From: Siphonodentalium dalli
Lineage: Eukaryota > Mollusca > Scaphopoda > Gadilida > Siphonodentaliidae
Assembly (NCBI GenBank): GCA_032622095.1
Contig: CP136064.1
Location: 260,255,863-260,319,862, forward strand
Reading direction: 5' to 3'
Length of the DNA stretch: 64,000 nucleotides
Part shown: piece after piece, positions 1-10,466 of the stretch
Layout of the letters: each line of letters begins with the position of its first letter
How positions within the stretch are numbered: the first letter of the stretch is position 1
Position numbers and translations under genes: made by a program
Notes under the pieces: generated by a model
What the model saw: only the letters and a program-made list of their open reading frames with translations
Database searches by the model: none
What the model was told of the DNA's origin: nothing

Positions 1-17
1 TTACATTTATGCAAAAT

Positions 18-271
18 TAAGCCTTGAAATAGGGTGTCTGTCATTTGCAGAATGAGGTTCCCAGAGGGTGAATTTAGTGATGCTACCCCGCATAGTGGGC
101 TAGCATCACCAAATTCACCCTCTGGGGACCTCATTCTGCTTACAACTCAGCAGAATGAGGTTCCCAGAGGGTGAATTTGGTGATGCTAGCCCGCTATGCG
201 GGGTAGCATCACTAAATTCACCCTCTGGGGACCTCATTCTGCAAATGACAGACACCCTATCTCAAGGCTTG
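18..271. mobile_element. hAT-type MITE, copy 1
   Basis: Two hairpins in tandem (GAATGAGG...CCTCATTC arms around a CATAGCGGG-like centre) lie between inverted termini AAGCCTTGAAATAGGG and its complement. The family is classed as hAT-type from the 8-bp target duplications seen at other copies (752-1005, 9182-9435). Here the flanks have decayed and no duplication is visible. It carries no coding capacity. Confidence 0.8.
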
Positions 272-302
272 GCCACATATTTCCCTGACATATCAAAGTT
301 GG

Positions 303-724
303 CTTATAACCTTTCCATGACTGGAGCTTCCTGAAATTTTCTGAAAACCCTGTGCCAATGCATTCTCTTATATATGCGAGTCTCCCATATAAGAAAATGC
401 ACTTGCTTACAAGGTCGAGGTAAATATTGTTAGGCCAATGCATTCTCTTATCCTCCCATAGGGAGCCTCGCATTTATAAGAGAATGTATTGGCACAGGGT
501 TTTCGCAAAATTTCACGAATCTCCAGTGCATTCTCTTATATATGAGATTCTCCCATATGGAGGAGCCTCGCATATATAGAGAATGCACTGGCTTACAAAG
601 TCAAGGTAAATATTGTTAGGCCAATGTATTCTCTTATTCTCCCACAGGGAGCCTCGCATATGAGAATGCATTGGCACATGGTTTTCGCAAAATTTCAGGA
701 ATCTCCAGTCATGAAAGGGTTAAA
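303..724. mobile_element. TTAA MITE family B, diverged
   Basis: The inverted ends read ACCTTTCCATGACTGGAG and CCAGTCATGAAAGGGTTAA. Between them are repeated, partly decayed copies of the CCAATGCATTCTCTTATATATGCGAG hairpin. The right TTAA is intact; the left reads TTATAA. The CCCTTT ends and TTAA target suggest a piggyBac-type origin, which is an inference. Confidence 0.7.
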
Positions 725-751
725 TGTTATGTGATGGTACATATATCTATA

Positions 752-1005
752 CAAGCCTTGAAATAGGGTGTCTGTCATTTGCAGAATGAGGTCCCCAGAG
801 GGTGAATTTAGTGATGATACCCCGCATAGCGGGCTAGCATCACCAAATTCACCCTCTGGGGACCTCATTCTGCTTACACCTCAGCAGAATGAGGTCCCCA
901 GAGGGTGAATTTGGTGATGCTAGCCCGCTATGCGGGGTAGCATCACTAAATTCACCCTCTGGGGACCTCATTCTGCAAATGACATACACCCTATTTCAAG
1001 GCTTG
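752..1005. mobile_element. hAT-type MITE with 8-bp target duplication
   Basis: The full element runs from CAAGCCTTGAAATAGGG to its complement. It is flanked on both sides by TATCTATA (744-751 and 1006-1013), an exact 8-bp target duplication typical of hAT transposition. It inserted into the TATCTATAAATG tandem repeat that continues on both sides. Confidence 0.88.
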
Positions 1006-1130
1006 TATCTATAAATGTTATGTGATTGTATCTAAATGTTATGTGATTGTATCTAAATGTTATGTGATGGTACATGTATCTATAAATGTTATGTGATGGT
1101 ATTTATAAATGTTATGTGATGGTATCTATG
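1006..1130. repeat. 22-23 bp tandem repeat (AAATGTTATGTGATGGTATCT)
   Basis: About five imperfect copies of a unit containing AAATGTTATGTGATGGTA. A further copy sits at 722-745, left of the inserted hAT MITE, so the array predates that insertion. Confidence 0.75.
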
Positions 1131-1197
1131 ATACTGTTGTTGCAATTTCATTTATTGAAAATGATCAGAAAATCCATTCTTTCTTACATTGAGTGTT

Positions 1198-1540
1198 TTA
1201 ACCCTTTACCCAACAGAAGGGCCCTGTGCCAATGCATTCTCTTATATATGCGAGTCGACCATAGGTCGCCTCGCATATATAAGAGAATGCATTGGCTTAA
1301 CACATTAAATTTTTTTAGGCCAATGCATTCTCTTATATATGCGAGGCGACCTATGGCCGACTCGCATATATAAGAGAATGCATTGGCACAGGGCATAACT
1401 GTAACCATCACAATGTGGTCAATGAGCCGGTTCCAATGATATCCATATGTGTATGGTTCTATTGAGACAGACCGAAGATATTTTAGGCTGTTGAAGCTTT
1501 ATTTGGCCGGTTTTGGCCGGTTTGTTGGGTAAAGGGTTAA
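1198..1540. mobile_element. TTAA MITE family A, full copy
   Basis: Bounded by TTAACCCTTTACCCAACA and the complement ending in TTAA. It holds two near-perfect ~70-nt hairpins (1228-1295, 1318-1386). Next to them is a single-copy arm with the family signature ACAATGTGGTCAA...GAGCCGGTTCCAATG. Its right TTAA ends 26 bp before the exon that starts at 1567, so it lies in the distal part of that intron. Confidence 0.85.
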
Positions 1541-1566
1541 AGTGAATTCTCTGGGCTTTTTTTCAG

Positions 1567-2294
1567 AATCCAGCAGTGGTTTGCAAGTTGTAGATGTTAT
1601 GGTACCAAAAACGACACCAAGCTCTAATACAGGGGCTGGTGGCAACAATAGACCTGGTGGCATTCTTGGCAGCCTTTTCGGAGGTGGCAGAGGTGGTAGC
1701 CTCATGGATATGCTCCTGCGAGGACAAACAGGAAGCCCATTAGGCGGAAACATGGGAATATTAAATTCAATTTTGGGCGGAAGAAGTGGAGGAGGTGGTA
1801 CTTCGCAACTATTACAGAGCCTGATTGGTCGAGGCGGTCAGCAGACACAAACAGGAAGTTCATCAAACAATGTCCTGCAAAGCATTCTGGGTAACAGCGG
1901 ACTGGTAAATGGACAAACCCCAGCACTGAATAACCTTCTACAGCAGATAAGGGGCAATGCCGTGTCGACAGGAACACAGGCTAACACTCAAGGCATTCTG
2001 GGTAATGGCGGACAGGCTAATGTACAAAACCCTGCACTGAATACACTTATGCAGCAGATACGAGGTAATGCTGGCTCAACCGGAACACAGACTAACTCGC
2101 AAAACGCTAATTTGAATGCTTTAATGCAAGAAATCAGAGCTCAAGCTGGACAGGCAGCGGCGACGCAACAAAGTGGAGGGGGTATCAACCCACTGTTTGG
2201 ACAGTCGTCATCGAACACCAACTCAAATCAGCCCAACGGAGGAACCAGTAGCAACAGTCTGGCCAGTTTGTTTGGATCATTTGGGCGGAAATGA
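1567..2294 (+). CDS. Terminal exon of a Gly/Asn/Gln-rich repetitive protein
   Basis: This is the last coding exon of a gene whose earlier exons lie left of the window or in repeats here. The acceptor is a run of T followed by CAG, ending at 1566. The reading frame is open from there to TGA at 2292-2294 and enters with two bases of a split codon. The ~242 residues are low complexity. A Gly-rich part contains GGILGSLFGGGRGG. Three imperfect repeats of a block like NPALNTLMQQIRGNAGSTGTQ follow, then a Ser/Asn-rich tail ending SLFGSFGRK. There is no recognisable domain and no membrane segment in this exon. Such composition occurs in secreted structural proteins (shell or byssus matrix) and in disordered intracellular proteins; the sequence does not decide between them. 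The clean frame, the acceptor and a polyadenylation signal 22 bp after the stop make it a credible exon. Confidence 0.72.
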
Positions 2295-2316
2295 GTGGGA
2301 GGGTCCCAATGAAATT

Positions 2317-2322
2317 AATAAA
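2317..2322 (+). terminator. Polyadenylation signal AATAAA
   Basis: AATAAA lies 22 bp after the stop of the Gly/Asn-rich exon. A mariner-like hairpin MITE starts 33 bp further on, so the 3' UTR is probably very short. Confidence 0.6.
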
Positions 2323-2354
2323 CGTTTGAAGTCAGAGACAACAATCTGTAAAAG

Positions 2355-2568
2355 TACAGTAATGCTCTAATTAATCGACCTCTTAACCAAAGCAGAATTA
2401 TGGGTAACTTTTCTGGATTTAGTCAGAAATATGGCTTGTTGCCATTCATCGGAAAGCTCTCGGGGAGAGCTTTCCGATGAATGGCAACAAGCCATATTTC
2501 CGACTAAATCCAGAAAAGTTACCCATAATTCTGCTTTGGTTAAGAGGTCGATTAATTAGAGCATTAAA
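2355..2568. mobile_element. Mariner-like hairpin MITE (family E)
   Basis: A nearly perfect ~100-bp inverted repeat with TACAGTAATGCTCTAA at the left and its decayed complement at the right; the centre reads GGAAAGCTCTC. Other copies are at 24270-24461, 27391-27605 and 41997-42213. TACAGT ends in a TA context suggest a Tc1/mariner-type origin. Confidence 0.82.
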
Positions 2569-2734
2569 GTAGCTTACAGTATGTAATGAGTGTGTGATAA
2601 GTAAAACACTCAACACCATGGTGATATTTTTTGGAGTGTGATTTTATAGTGATCCACTCAGCACCGAAAGCTTGAGTGGCGAGGATTAGCGAGCGCTATG
2701 GTGTGATTAACATGATGGTGGCAGTTTTATTAAA

Positions 2735-3165
2735 ACCTCACTTCATACGACCATGAATCACCACAACACACCATGAATCACCGCAACAAACTATGAATCA
2801 CCGCAACACACCATGAATCACTGCATCACACCATGAGTCACTGCGGCACACCATGAATCATCGCGACTCACCATGATTGATTAATCACTGCAACACACAA
2901 TGAATCACCGCATCACAACATGAATCACTGCGACACACCATGAATCACTGCGACACACAATGAATCACCGCAACACACCATGAATCACTGCGACACACCA
3001 TGACATGACCATGAATCACAGTGACTCAACATGAATCACTGCAACACACCATGAATCACCGTGACACACCAAAAATCACCACAACACACCATGAATCACC
3101 GCAACACACCATGAATCACTGTGACATACCATAGATCACCGCAACACACCATGGATCATCAGTAA
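2735..3165. repeat. 20-bp minisatellite, unit CACCATGAATCACCGCAACA
   Basis: About 20 diverged copies of a 20-bp unit, with substitutions mainly at the CG positions. It reads in the opposite sense to the array at 3240-3510. Confidence 0.85.
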
Positions 3166-3239
3166 TCACCAAGAACATGCTCAACACAATTATCAATATT
3201 TAGTTATTACTGTTATGAAATAAATCAAAATGCCGAAAG

Positions 3240-3510
3240 ATATTCCAAGTAGTAGTCGGTATTTTGCAGCGATTCTCAGTGGTTCACGGTGATTCTTGGT
3301 ATGTCCTGGTCAGTCTCCAGTCTTTAGTGGTGATTCTCAGTGGTTCATGGTGATTCTCAGTGGTTCGCTGTGATTCTCAGTTGTTCCCGGTGATTCTTGG
3401 TATGTTCATGTCAGTCTCCTGTGTTTAGCGGTGATTCTCAGTGGTTCGCTGTGATTCCCTGCGATTCTCAGTGGTTCGTGGCGATTCTCAGTGATTCGTG
3501 GCGATTCTTG
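3240..3510. repeat. 20-bp minisatellite, unit GGTGATTCTCAGTGGTTCAT
   Basis: About 12 copies. The reverse complement of the unit (CACCATGAACCACTGAGAAT) resembles the unit of the preceding array, so the two form a long imperfect inverted repeat. Confidence 0.8.
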
Positions 3511-3516
3511 TTAAGC

Positions 3517-3550
3517 CCTCCAGGCTAGGATTTCTGTCGACTCATATTAA
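3517..3550. repeat. 34-bp direct repeat, left copy
   Basis: CCTCCAGGCTAGG...CATATTAA is identical to 3927-3960, exactly 410 bp away. The two copies bracket a family-A MITE that has lost its right end. Confidence 0.85.
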
Positions 3551-3922
3551 CCCTTTACCCAACAAACCGGCCAAAAAAAGCTTCAACAGCCTAAAATATC
3601 TTCGGTCTGTCTCAATAGAACCATACAAATATGGATATCATTGGAACCGGCTCCTTGATCACATTGTGATAGTTACAGTTATGCCCTGTGCCAATGCATT
3701 CTCTTATATATGCGAGTCGACCATAGGTCGCCTCGCATATATAAGAGAATGCATTGGCCTAAAAAAAATCTTTTTTTAACACTTTTTACCATTTTTTCTT
3801 ACATTCTTTAACAATTTTATAATTTTTAATGTGTTAAGCCAATGCATTCTCTTATATATGCGAGGCAACCTATGGTCGACTCGCATATATAAGAGAATGC
3901 ATTGGCACAGGGCCGTTCTGTT
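3547..3922. mobile_element. TTAA MITE family A with right terminus missing
   Basis: The left TTAACCCTTTACCCAACA end and both ~70-nt hairpins (3682-3757, 3838-3907) are present. The right end stops at CCGTTCTGTT. The final GGGTAAAGGGTTAA is replaced by a second copy of the 34-bp left flank. Confidence 0.8.
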
Positions 3923-4190
3923 CTAGCCTCCAGGCTAGGATTTCTGTCGACTCATATTAATCCGCTCAATGCAAATTCACCATGGATCACAACAAACAAT
4001 AAATCACTGTGAATCCCGATTATCCAGTGTTGAGTGTTTTGCTTATCGCTCACTATTTAAATACTGTATGTGTACACAAACAGCCAGTAAACACATCAGA
4101 ACCCGTCTGTTGGTAGCAAACTCATGTAGCTCAAATAAACACAAATTAACCCCTGCACAAAGAGAAACAACTGCAATGTGTTTATAACTT

Positions 4191-4443
4191 AATCCTTCTA
4201 TGATAGGAGATTCCTGACATTTTGCTAAAACCCTGTGCCAATGCATTCTCTTATATATGTGATTCTCGCATATATATAAGAGAATACATTGGCATTTTCA
4301 TTGTAATTACCATGATCGCATCGTTCATCGACTTGAGTCATAAACTCATTTTCACTATAATTACCATGATCGCATCGCATCGTTCATAGACTCGAGTCAT
4401 AAACTCATTTTCATTATAATTACCATGTTTGCATCGTTCATAG
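4191..4443. repeat. Family-B MITE fragment, then ~60-bp tandem repeat
   Basis: 4191-4292 is a degenerate family-B piece with one hairpin. 4293-4443 holds about 2.5 copies of a unit containing TCATTATAATTACCATG, GCATCGTTCATAGACTCGAG and ATAAACTCATTT. Confidence 0.6.
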
Positions 4444-5046
4444 AGCACAGGAGTGTAGTTTGCACAAATCAATTCATTTGTTTCATAATTCTGTTGAGTA
4501 CACAAGGAGATGGTCCCATAAATGGCCGGATTTATTGTACAGTCCCCCTTTAACCCTGGTTGGTGAAAAGAATAGTGAGATCGGCTTTTATATAGTGCTT
4601 GTTTGGTGAATATGAAATATACATGTATTTATAACTGGACATTAAGAGTATTCAGTCAGTAATACAGACAATGATTGACAACATATTTAATTAAATACAG
4701 GATTTGAACCCAGCAAATGTATGATACAATAAAAATAGATTAGTTTTCATGAAGAGATGATCACATGTTTAAAACACTGCAGGGTATAAAATAATAATTT
4801 TGATGCAAATCTCACACCAACAAATGCTTCTGGCACTAGAAATTGACTTTTCGTTTTATATTTTTCCACACAAATGACTGTGATACAACAATTGTTACTA
4901 TTTTTAAAGCCATAAGCTACACTGCTCAACTATGATCCGTATATGTTGTGATTAAAAATATCTCTATTTTATGTCATTTCTGTTGAATGAATATCACATT
5001 AAATGTTTATCATATCTGTTTTTTTGTTTGGATGTTAATACAAAAC
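4444..5046. other. No gene recognised
   Basis: AT-rich unique sequence. No splice-bounded open frame, RNA gene or repeat was recognised. Confidence 0.5.
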
Positions 5047-5463
5047 CAAGCCTGAGTTCAGTGTGCCTGTCATTTTCAGATTGAGGCACCCAGAGGGTGA
5101 ATTTAGTGACGCTACCCGCACAGTGGGCTAGTATCACCAAATTCAACCTCTTGGGACCTCATTCTACGTTGCCTCATCTGATATGGAAATAGACTCAGAT
5201 TGAAGTTCCCAAATGGTGAATATTCTGATGTACACCCATTGGGAACCTCAATTATGCAATATGTCGTCTGCCAATCTTGGGATATAGAGAAACTAAACTA
5301 AAAAAGAATGTGAAGAAGTTTCTATAGAAGATGAGGCTTAAGCAGAGTGAGGTCCACAGAGGGTAAATTTGGTGATGCTAGCCCACTATGCAGGATAGTA
5401 TAACTAAATTCACCTCTGGGGGACCTCATTCTGCAAATAACAGGCACACTAAACTCAGGCCTG
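5047..5463. mobile_element. Long variant of the hAT-type MITE
   Basis: The termini are CAAGCCTGAG and its complement. The two hairpin arms of the short family are separated by ~200 bp of extra sequence with its own arm (GATTGAAGTTCCCAAATGG). Related long copies are at 6452-6838, 29555-29910, 49285-50219, 52982-53433 and 59221-60082. Confidence 0.75.
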
Positions 5464-5545
5464 TACAAAACATGTCACATTATAAACAGTTCTCCCTTTG
5501 TTGGAAGTGTTGCAACGGATGAGAGACCAATCTTCAAACTCACAT

Positions 5546-5910
5546 TTAACCCTTTACCCAACAGAACGCCCAGAAACGCCCTAACAGCCTAAATTATCTT
5601 CGGTCTGTCTCAATAAAACCATGGAAATATGGGTATCATTGGAACCGGCTCATTGAGCACATTGTGATAGTTACAGTTATGCCCTGTGCCAATGCATTCT
5701 CTTATATATGCGAGTCGACCATAGGTCGCCTCGCATATATAAGAGAATGCATTGGCCTAAAAAAAACTTTTTTTTAACACTTTTTACCATTTTTTCTTTA
5801 ATATGTGTTAAGCCAATGCATTCTCTTATATATGCGAGGCGACCTATGGTCGACTCGCATATATAAGAGAATGCATTGGCACAGGACCGTTCTGTTGGGT
5901 AAAGGGTTAA
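5546..5910. mobile_element. TTAA MITE family A, full copy
   Basis: TTAACCCTTTACCCAACAGA and its complement end at TTAA on both sides. Two ~70-nt hairpins are at 5687-5757 and 5813-5881. Confidence 0.87.
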
Positions 5911-5974
5911 TATTGGTCAGAAACTAAAATGTTGATGGATGGACAAACAATATGGTGTGAAAAAAAAATCAATG

Positions 5975-6343
5975 TTAAAGATGGTCTGTCTCTTCCGGGC
6001 CACAATTACAACAACACCATTTATATAAAACCAGATTTTGTACATTATATGTCTATAAAGCCCCATTAAAGGCATAATAAAGTGGTTTATTCCAGCAAAA
6101 TATCTGAAGTTAAATGGTAGAGTTCTCCCTCTTGCTACGATCCGAATGTGTGTGAAGTTTCTGTTCTAAAAATAGCCTCTAAAACAATCCTGAAAGGTTT
6201 ATGTATTTAACCATAAAAAATCAAAATTAAATCAATATTAATTGATAGAAGCATTTCTGGACAGGTGGCTTCAATTCATATTTATTATTTTATACTCCGG
6301 AAACTATAATAAAACTTGATAGGAAGAGATAGACCATCTTTAA
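5975..6343. mobile_element. TTAA MITE family I
   Basis: The inverted ends are TTAAAGATGGTCTGTCTCTTC and AAGAGATAGACCATCTTTAA, in an element of ~370 bp. A second copy is at 21862-22216. Both lie between TTAA tetranucleotides. Confidence 0.78.
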
Positions 6344-6451
6344 AACCTAAAGAGAAACTTGTAATCTTCAGACCTTAAATTGGACATACAGAGCATCTCT
6401 AATGGGTTGCAATTCTATACACAATATATTAACCGAGTTCACTAAATTTGA

Positions 6452-6838
6452 TTCAAATCAAATTTAGTGACGTTATCCCGAACGGTGGACTAGCATCACC
6501 AAATTCACCATCTGGGAACCTCATTCTGCTTAGGCCTAATTGCTATGGGAGACCTAGGATCAGACTGAAGTTCCCCAGTTGATGTTCAACCATTAATCAC
6601 CTTGATTATGCATTTTATCTTCAGCAAATTAGGCGATAAAGAAACTTCCCAGAAGGGGAAAGTTACCAAAACAATGTTAATTTGAGAATACATACTTCCC
6701 AGAAGATAAAGCCTAAGAAGAATGAGGTAACCAGATGGTGAATTTGGTGATGCTAGCCCACTGTGTGGGGTAGCATCGCTAAATACACCATCTGGGGACC
6801 TCATTCTGCAAATAACAGACACTCTACCTGCATGCTTG
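6452..6838. mobile_element. Long hAT-type MITE, diverged
   Basis: The arms CAAATTTAGTGACG...CACCAAATTCACC and GAATTTGGTGATGC...CCTCATTCTGC surround the long-variant centre. The left terminus is eroded. Confidence 0.65.
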
Positions 6839-7016
6839 TTTATAATTGACGAACCTCAGATTATTGACTGACAGTGGTAACTGGCCAATCGCGTTACAGC
6901 TAACGAAGTTCACGGACGATGCATTGCAAAACAAAAGAACCTCTCGGCGATGCATTTACACTCGTTTTAAAACGTTGTTTAACATGATAATATAACTTCT
7001 TTCCGAGCTTTTAAAG

Positions 7017-7625
7017 ATGTCTATGTGTGCTTATGCATCTTGTAATAGTGACAGTCGTTATATAAAACAAATTGGAGCCAGATTCTAACGTTAAATCAAC
7101 GGTGATATTTTGGCCAATTTCGAAGCCGAAAAACCAACAATGAACGATGTTTACGTTGGATCAGACTGTGTAACAAAAGTCACGAAAACTTCAATATTGA
7201 CAGGATTTCAAGGAATACATACGTTTGTTCAAAGGTATGTTAATATAGTTTATATGTGTATTTCGGATTTTTAAGTGATATAGTTTGCTAAAAAATAACT
7301 TTGGTTTCAAAGAGGGACAAAAAAACAGAACAATGATGCAAACAAATCACCACCGTTCTTTTTCGGTAGACAAATCCTCAAAGAAATCCAACCTTCTACA
7401 ATATTATACCGGATTCAGTAATTATCGTTTCGATGCGGTATACAAGTTTCTTGTTCAAATGATTCTACTCGTCCGTTACCATGTGTACAAGGTAATCAGA
7501 CATGGGGAAGTTAGATTTGAAGGAGCAGTTCTATCTGACATTAATTATGTAACCTAAGACAAAACTTCAACTTTAGACGATGCGTATTATAAACACTACC
7601 GAGATTCGACAACATAAACCGGCAT
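7017..7625 (+). pseudogene. Decayed THAP-domain / DDE_4-type transposase
   Basis: Fragments of a THAP zinc-binding domain can be read in shifting frames. An ATG at 7017 opens MSMCAYASCNSDSRY, with the first Cys pair. A stop follows, then FWPISKPK in another frame. After a one-base shift comes RCLRWIRLCNKSHENFNID...NTYVCSK, ending at a GTATGT donor at 7235. Past a short intron-like gap, 7345-7620 reads SSKKSNLLQYYTGFSNYRFD, then in other frames LDLKEQFYLTLI, LRQNFNFRR and YKHYRDSTT. This resembles the N-terminal part and helix-turn-helix of THAP-fused DDE_Tnp_4 (ISL2EU-like) transposases. At least three frame changes and several stops make it non-functional. The catalytic part is absent or unrecognisable. 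The family assignment is from memory of motifs, not from a search. Confidence 0.62.
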
Positions 7626-9181
7626 TGTTGAATGTACAAATTAAGTCACAGTTAATAGTGATTAAAAATCTATAATAAAAATTAGAGCAAAACATATTGT
7701 TATTAGTCGATGCATATATGTAGATAGTTGGTTGGAAGTACGAACAGTTTAAACAATATCTTTCTTCCAGAAGGCATATAAGTTTATCACTTCCGTGTTA
7801 TTAAAGCTCATTTTGTTATATTATGCAACAACTAAGGTCTAGTGTCGATTGTCAATGCCTTCGCGGATCAAACGTGTGAAAAATCAAATGAAATGCAGCC
7901 TCGTTTCCTGTGTGTTAATCCGACACATCCGTTATAGGTTGTGACATTCATTATTTCGTCACCTCTTTAAGACCAACATATCAGGTTGAATAACACGGGT
8001 GCTTGTCCCGGCGATTCGAAATGGCCATCGGCTTAAAATTACACTCAAAACCAAACACCAAATATTTTAAGAACAGTTTGCTTCCTTTGTGTGGCATCAC
8101 ATCGGTAAATCAAAGAAAAAAGCCGACGCGTAACTCAGATGAATGGTTGTCACTTTATGGCAAAATCTGATTAGCACGTGCACTGCTTTCTGACGTCATT
8201 TATGTTATGATTTCTTTTGAGAAACTGACATGTCTGGCTGGGTAGGGCCAGTTACTTGCTAAAGTACCGGCACATGTGTGGAAATTAAGATTGAAAGGGA
8301 GGACTACTTTCACTACGTATATACATTGGCACCTACATGTTATCCTTTACAAATAGTTTTTCTCACTTCATAATCATTGCTAGGACGGACGAGCGTTACC
8401 GTGCGAATTTCATTCACACCGAAGAAAAAGAAATCACTTAGGACGAAATTATTTTGCATAATTTTTGTCTGGCACATTATTAATTATTATTGTGCGCAGA
8501 CGTGTCCTGGAACATGAATTGAGTCAGTCTTAAATCATATCAAGACATAATAATTTTTCCCTACTTTGTATATCGTTTTTATTTTATGCCCAATCAATTC
8601 CGGCAATTAGCACCATGCACTCACTCCAGCTCACAGTCTCATAAACCGCCCAGCCGCCAGCGCTTGCAAGAGTTAGCGACAGTATCTAGGAAGTAATACA
8701 GAGGCGTGGTTAAATCGGAAACGAGATTCCCCAATTATGTGGTTCATACGAGACGAGGCTGAATGTGAAGCTATCTGTTGTGCTGTGGTTGATCAGATTG
8801 ACGTCTCGGTAGTATATGATTATGCAATCAAGGGGAGTTGATGGCTATCATATATTGGGCACAATTGTTAATCGCCTTCGCATGTAGCAGTATACATGCT
8901 TTATTCACTTCAATCATGGGCAGTGTTTTTGATGAGAGACGGGAAGTATCCACAAGCCCAACTATATCTTCGACAATCATTCCAGCCCAATTATATCTTC
9001 GACAATCATTCCGCAGAGTGTTCATGATATAGTCGTGAGGCGGAGTCGATTGAAAAATGGCAAATATGATTGGGTCAACTATATTGATAATAGTGTTGAG
9101 TCGTAAACGCTACAGCGAAGGTACCATGTGATTTCAGCAATTCCCAAATAAACAATCCGGTTTATAAAATAAGTTGGTGAA
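7626..9181. other. No gene recognised
   Basis: Mostly unique sequence. A ~28-bp tandem duplication (ATATCTTCGACAATCATTCC) is at 8957-9012. No splice-bounded frame or RNA gene was found. Termini of the decayed transposon at 7017 were sought here without success. Confidence 0.5.
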
Positions 9182-9435
9182 CAAGCCTTGAAATAGGGTG
9201 TCTGTCATTTGCAGAATGAGGTCCCCAGAGGGTGAATTTAGTGATGCTATCCCGCATAGCCGGCTAGCATTACCAAATTCACCCTCTGGGGACCTCATTC
9301 TGCTTACACCTCAGCAGAATGAGGTTCCCAGAGGGTGAATTTGGTGATGCTAGCCCGCTATGCGGGGTAGCATCACTAAATTCACCCTCTGGGGACCTCA
9401 TTCTGCAAATGACAGGCACACTATTTCAAGGCTTG
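9182..9435. mobile_element. hAT-type MITE with 8-bp target duplication
   Basis: CAAGCCTTGAAATAGGG to its complement, flanked by TTGGTGAA at 9174-9181 and 9436-9443. The exact duplication supports a hAT-type mechanism for this family. Confidence 0.88.
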
Positions 9436-9528
9436 TTGGTGAATACGAGCCCAGAAGTTTTATTTTTGCAAGAATATAGAGTGGAAGGTATTTTTATCAA
9501 CGGAATGTGACAGGAAATATATTGTTAG

Positions 9529-10466
9529 TTAACCCTTTCAGTGCCAGGGACCGATCTCATTGGCCCTAATTTATGGTCTGTAAAATCGTCCCTAAAAATT
9601 GAATTTTTTTTTTTTTTATAGATTTTTTTGGGTTGATTTTTTTGGGTATGCTTAAAGGCACGTGCGGCCTTAATTGTCGAAAATATTCATATTTGTTCCA
9701 AACACCGTAAACAGAAAAACATTAAAACGCATACAGTTCCGTTCATATATACCATGACCATCGCGTAAACAGCATGTTATCATAAAGACCTACTATATTT
9801 TACCTAAGCAAGAGTCTGATTGTGTTACAGAAGACAGCACAATGCTACTGGCTAATCACACACAAATGGCATAAACGCTCTTTATTAGTTCCATATCAGG
9901 TATTCACCAACAAAGAACGCTCTTTATGTTTACCATCATAATATAAACAAACACCAGAAAAGTTACTTTTTATGCTTTTGTTTACATAACAATGGTCAAA
10001 CTTATGACCATAACATACTGTTTATGCGATATTTCTTATTTGTATACGTACACAGTCTGACTACATTTTGATGTTCTTTCTGTGTGTGGCGGTTTTTGAC
10101 GGGTGTAAATATTTTCACAGGATACCCACCGCCAAGGCCAACCGTAACTTTAAGCATGCTATAGCGAATTTAAAAACAAACTGGTTAAAACCTTAGGGGC
10201 ATGTTATAACTCAAAACTATCACCAAGTATTCATAGTAATAATTTTGATGCCCATGAAAAATGTAAGATTCCCTGGCACTAAACCAACAAAATAAGTTTG
10301 TTAAAGAATATAAGAAAAAATTATTAAAATTGTAAAAAATTGTAAAAAATAATAACAAATAATGAAAAATTGTTAGGCCAATGCATTCTCTTATATATGC
10401 GAGTCGACCATAGGCACAGGGTATATGGGTTGATACAAAAATCGGACCTGGCACTGAAAGGGTTAA
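9529..10466. mobile_element. TTAA MITE family C, long copy
   Basis: Inverted ends TTAACCCTTTCAGTGCCAGG and CCTGGCACTGAAAGGGTTAA enclose ~940 bp. The interior has only half of the shared hairpin (10377-10416) and ~800 bp of sequence absent from the short family-C copy at 52051-52284. The long copy may be closer to the parental transposon, but no transposase frame is seen. Confidence 0.8.

Larger units (their letters stand above)
2588..4056. mobile_element. ~1.5-kb inverted-repeat element holding two opposed minisatellites
   Basis: The left end (2588-2616) contains GATAAGTAAAACACTCAACAC. The right end (4026-4056) contains the complement of GATAAGCAAAACACTCAACAC. Inside are two 20-bp-unit arrays in opposite orientation (2735-3165 and 3240-3510) and an inserted family-A MITE (3547-3922). 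No transposase reading frame is seen. Confidence 0.65.

Noticed and set aside
2735-3510. Regular short repeats that might suggest a CRISPR array
   Set aside because: Units are contiguous 20-bp minisatellite copies without unique spacers, and the genome is clearly eukaryotic.
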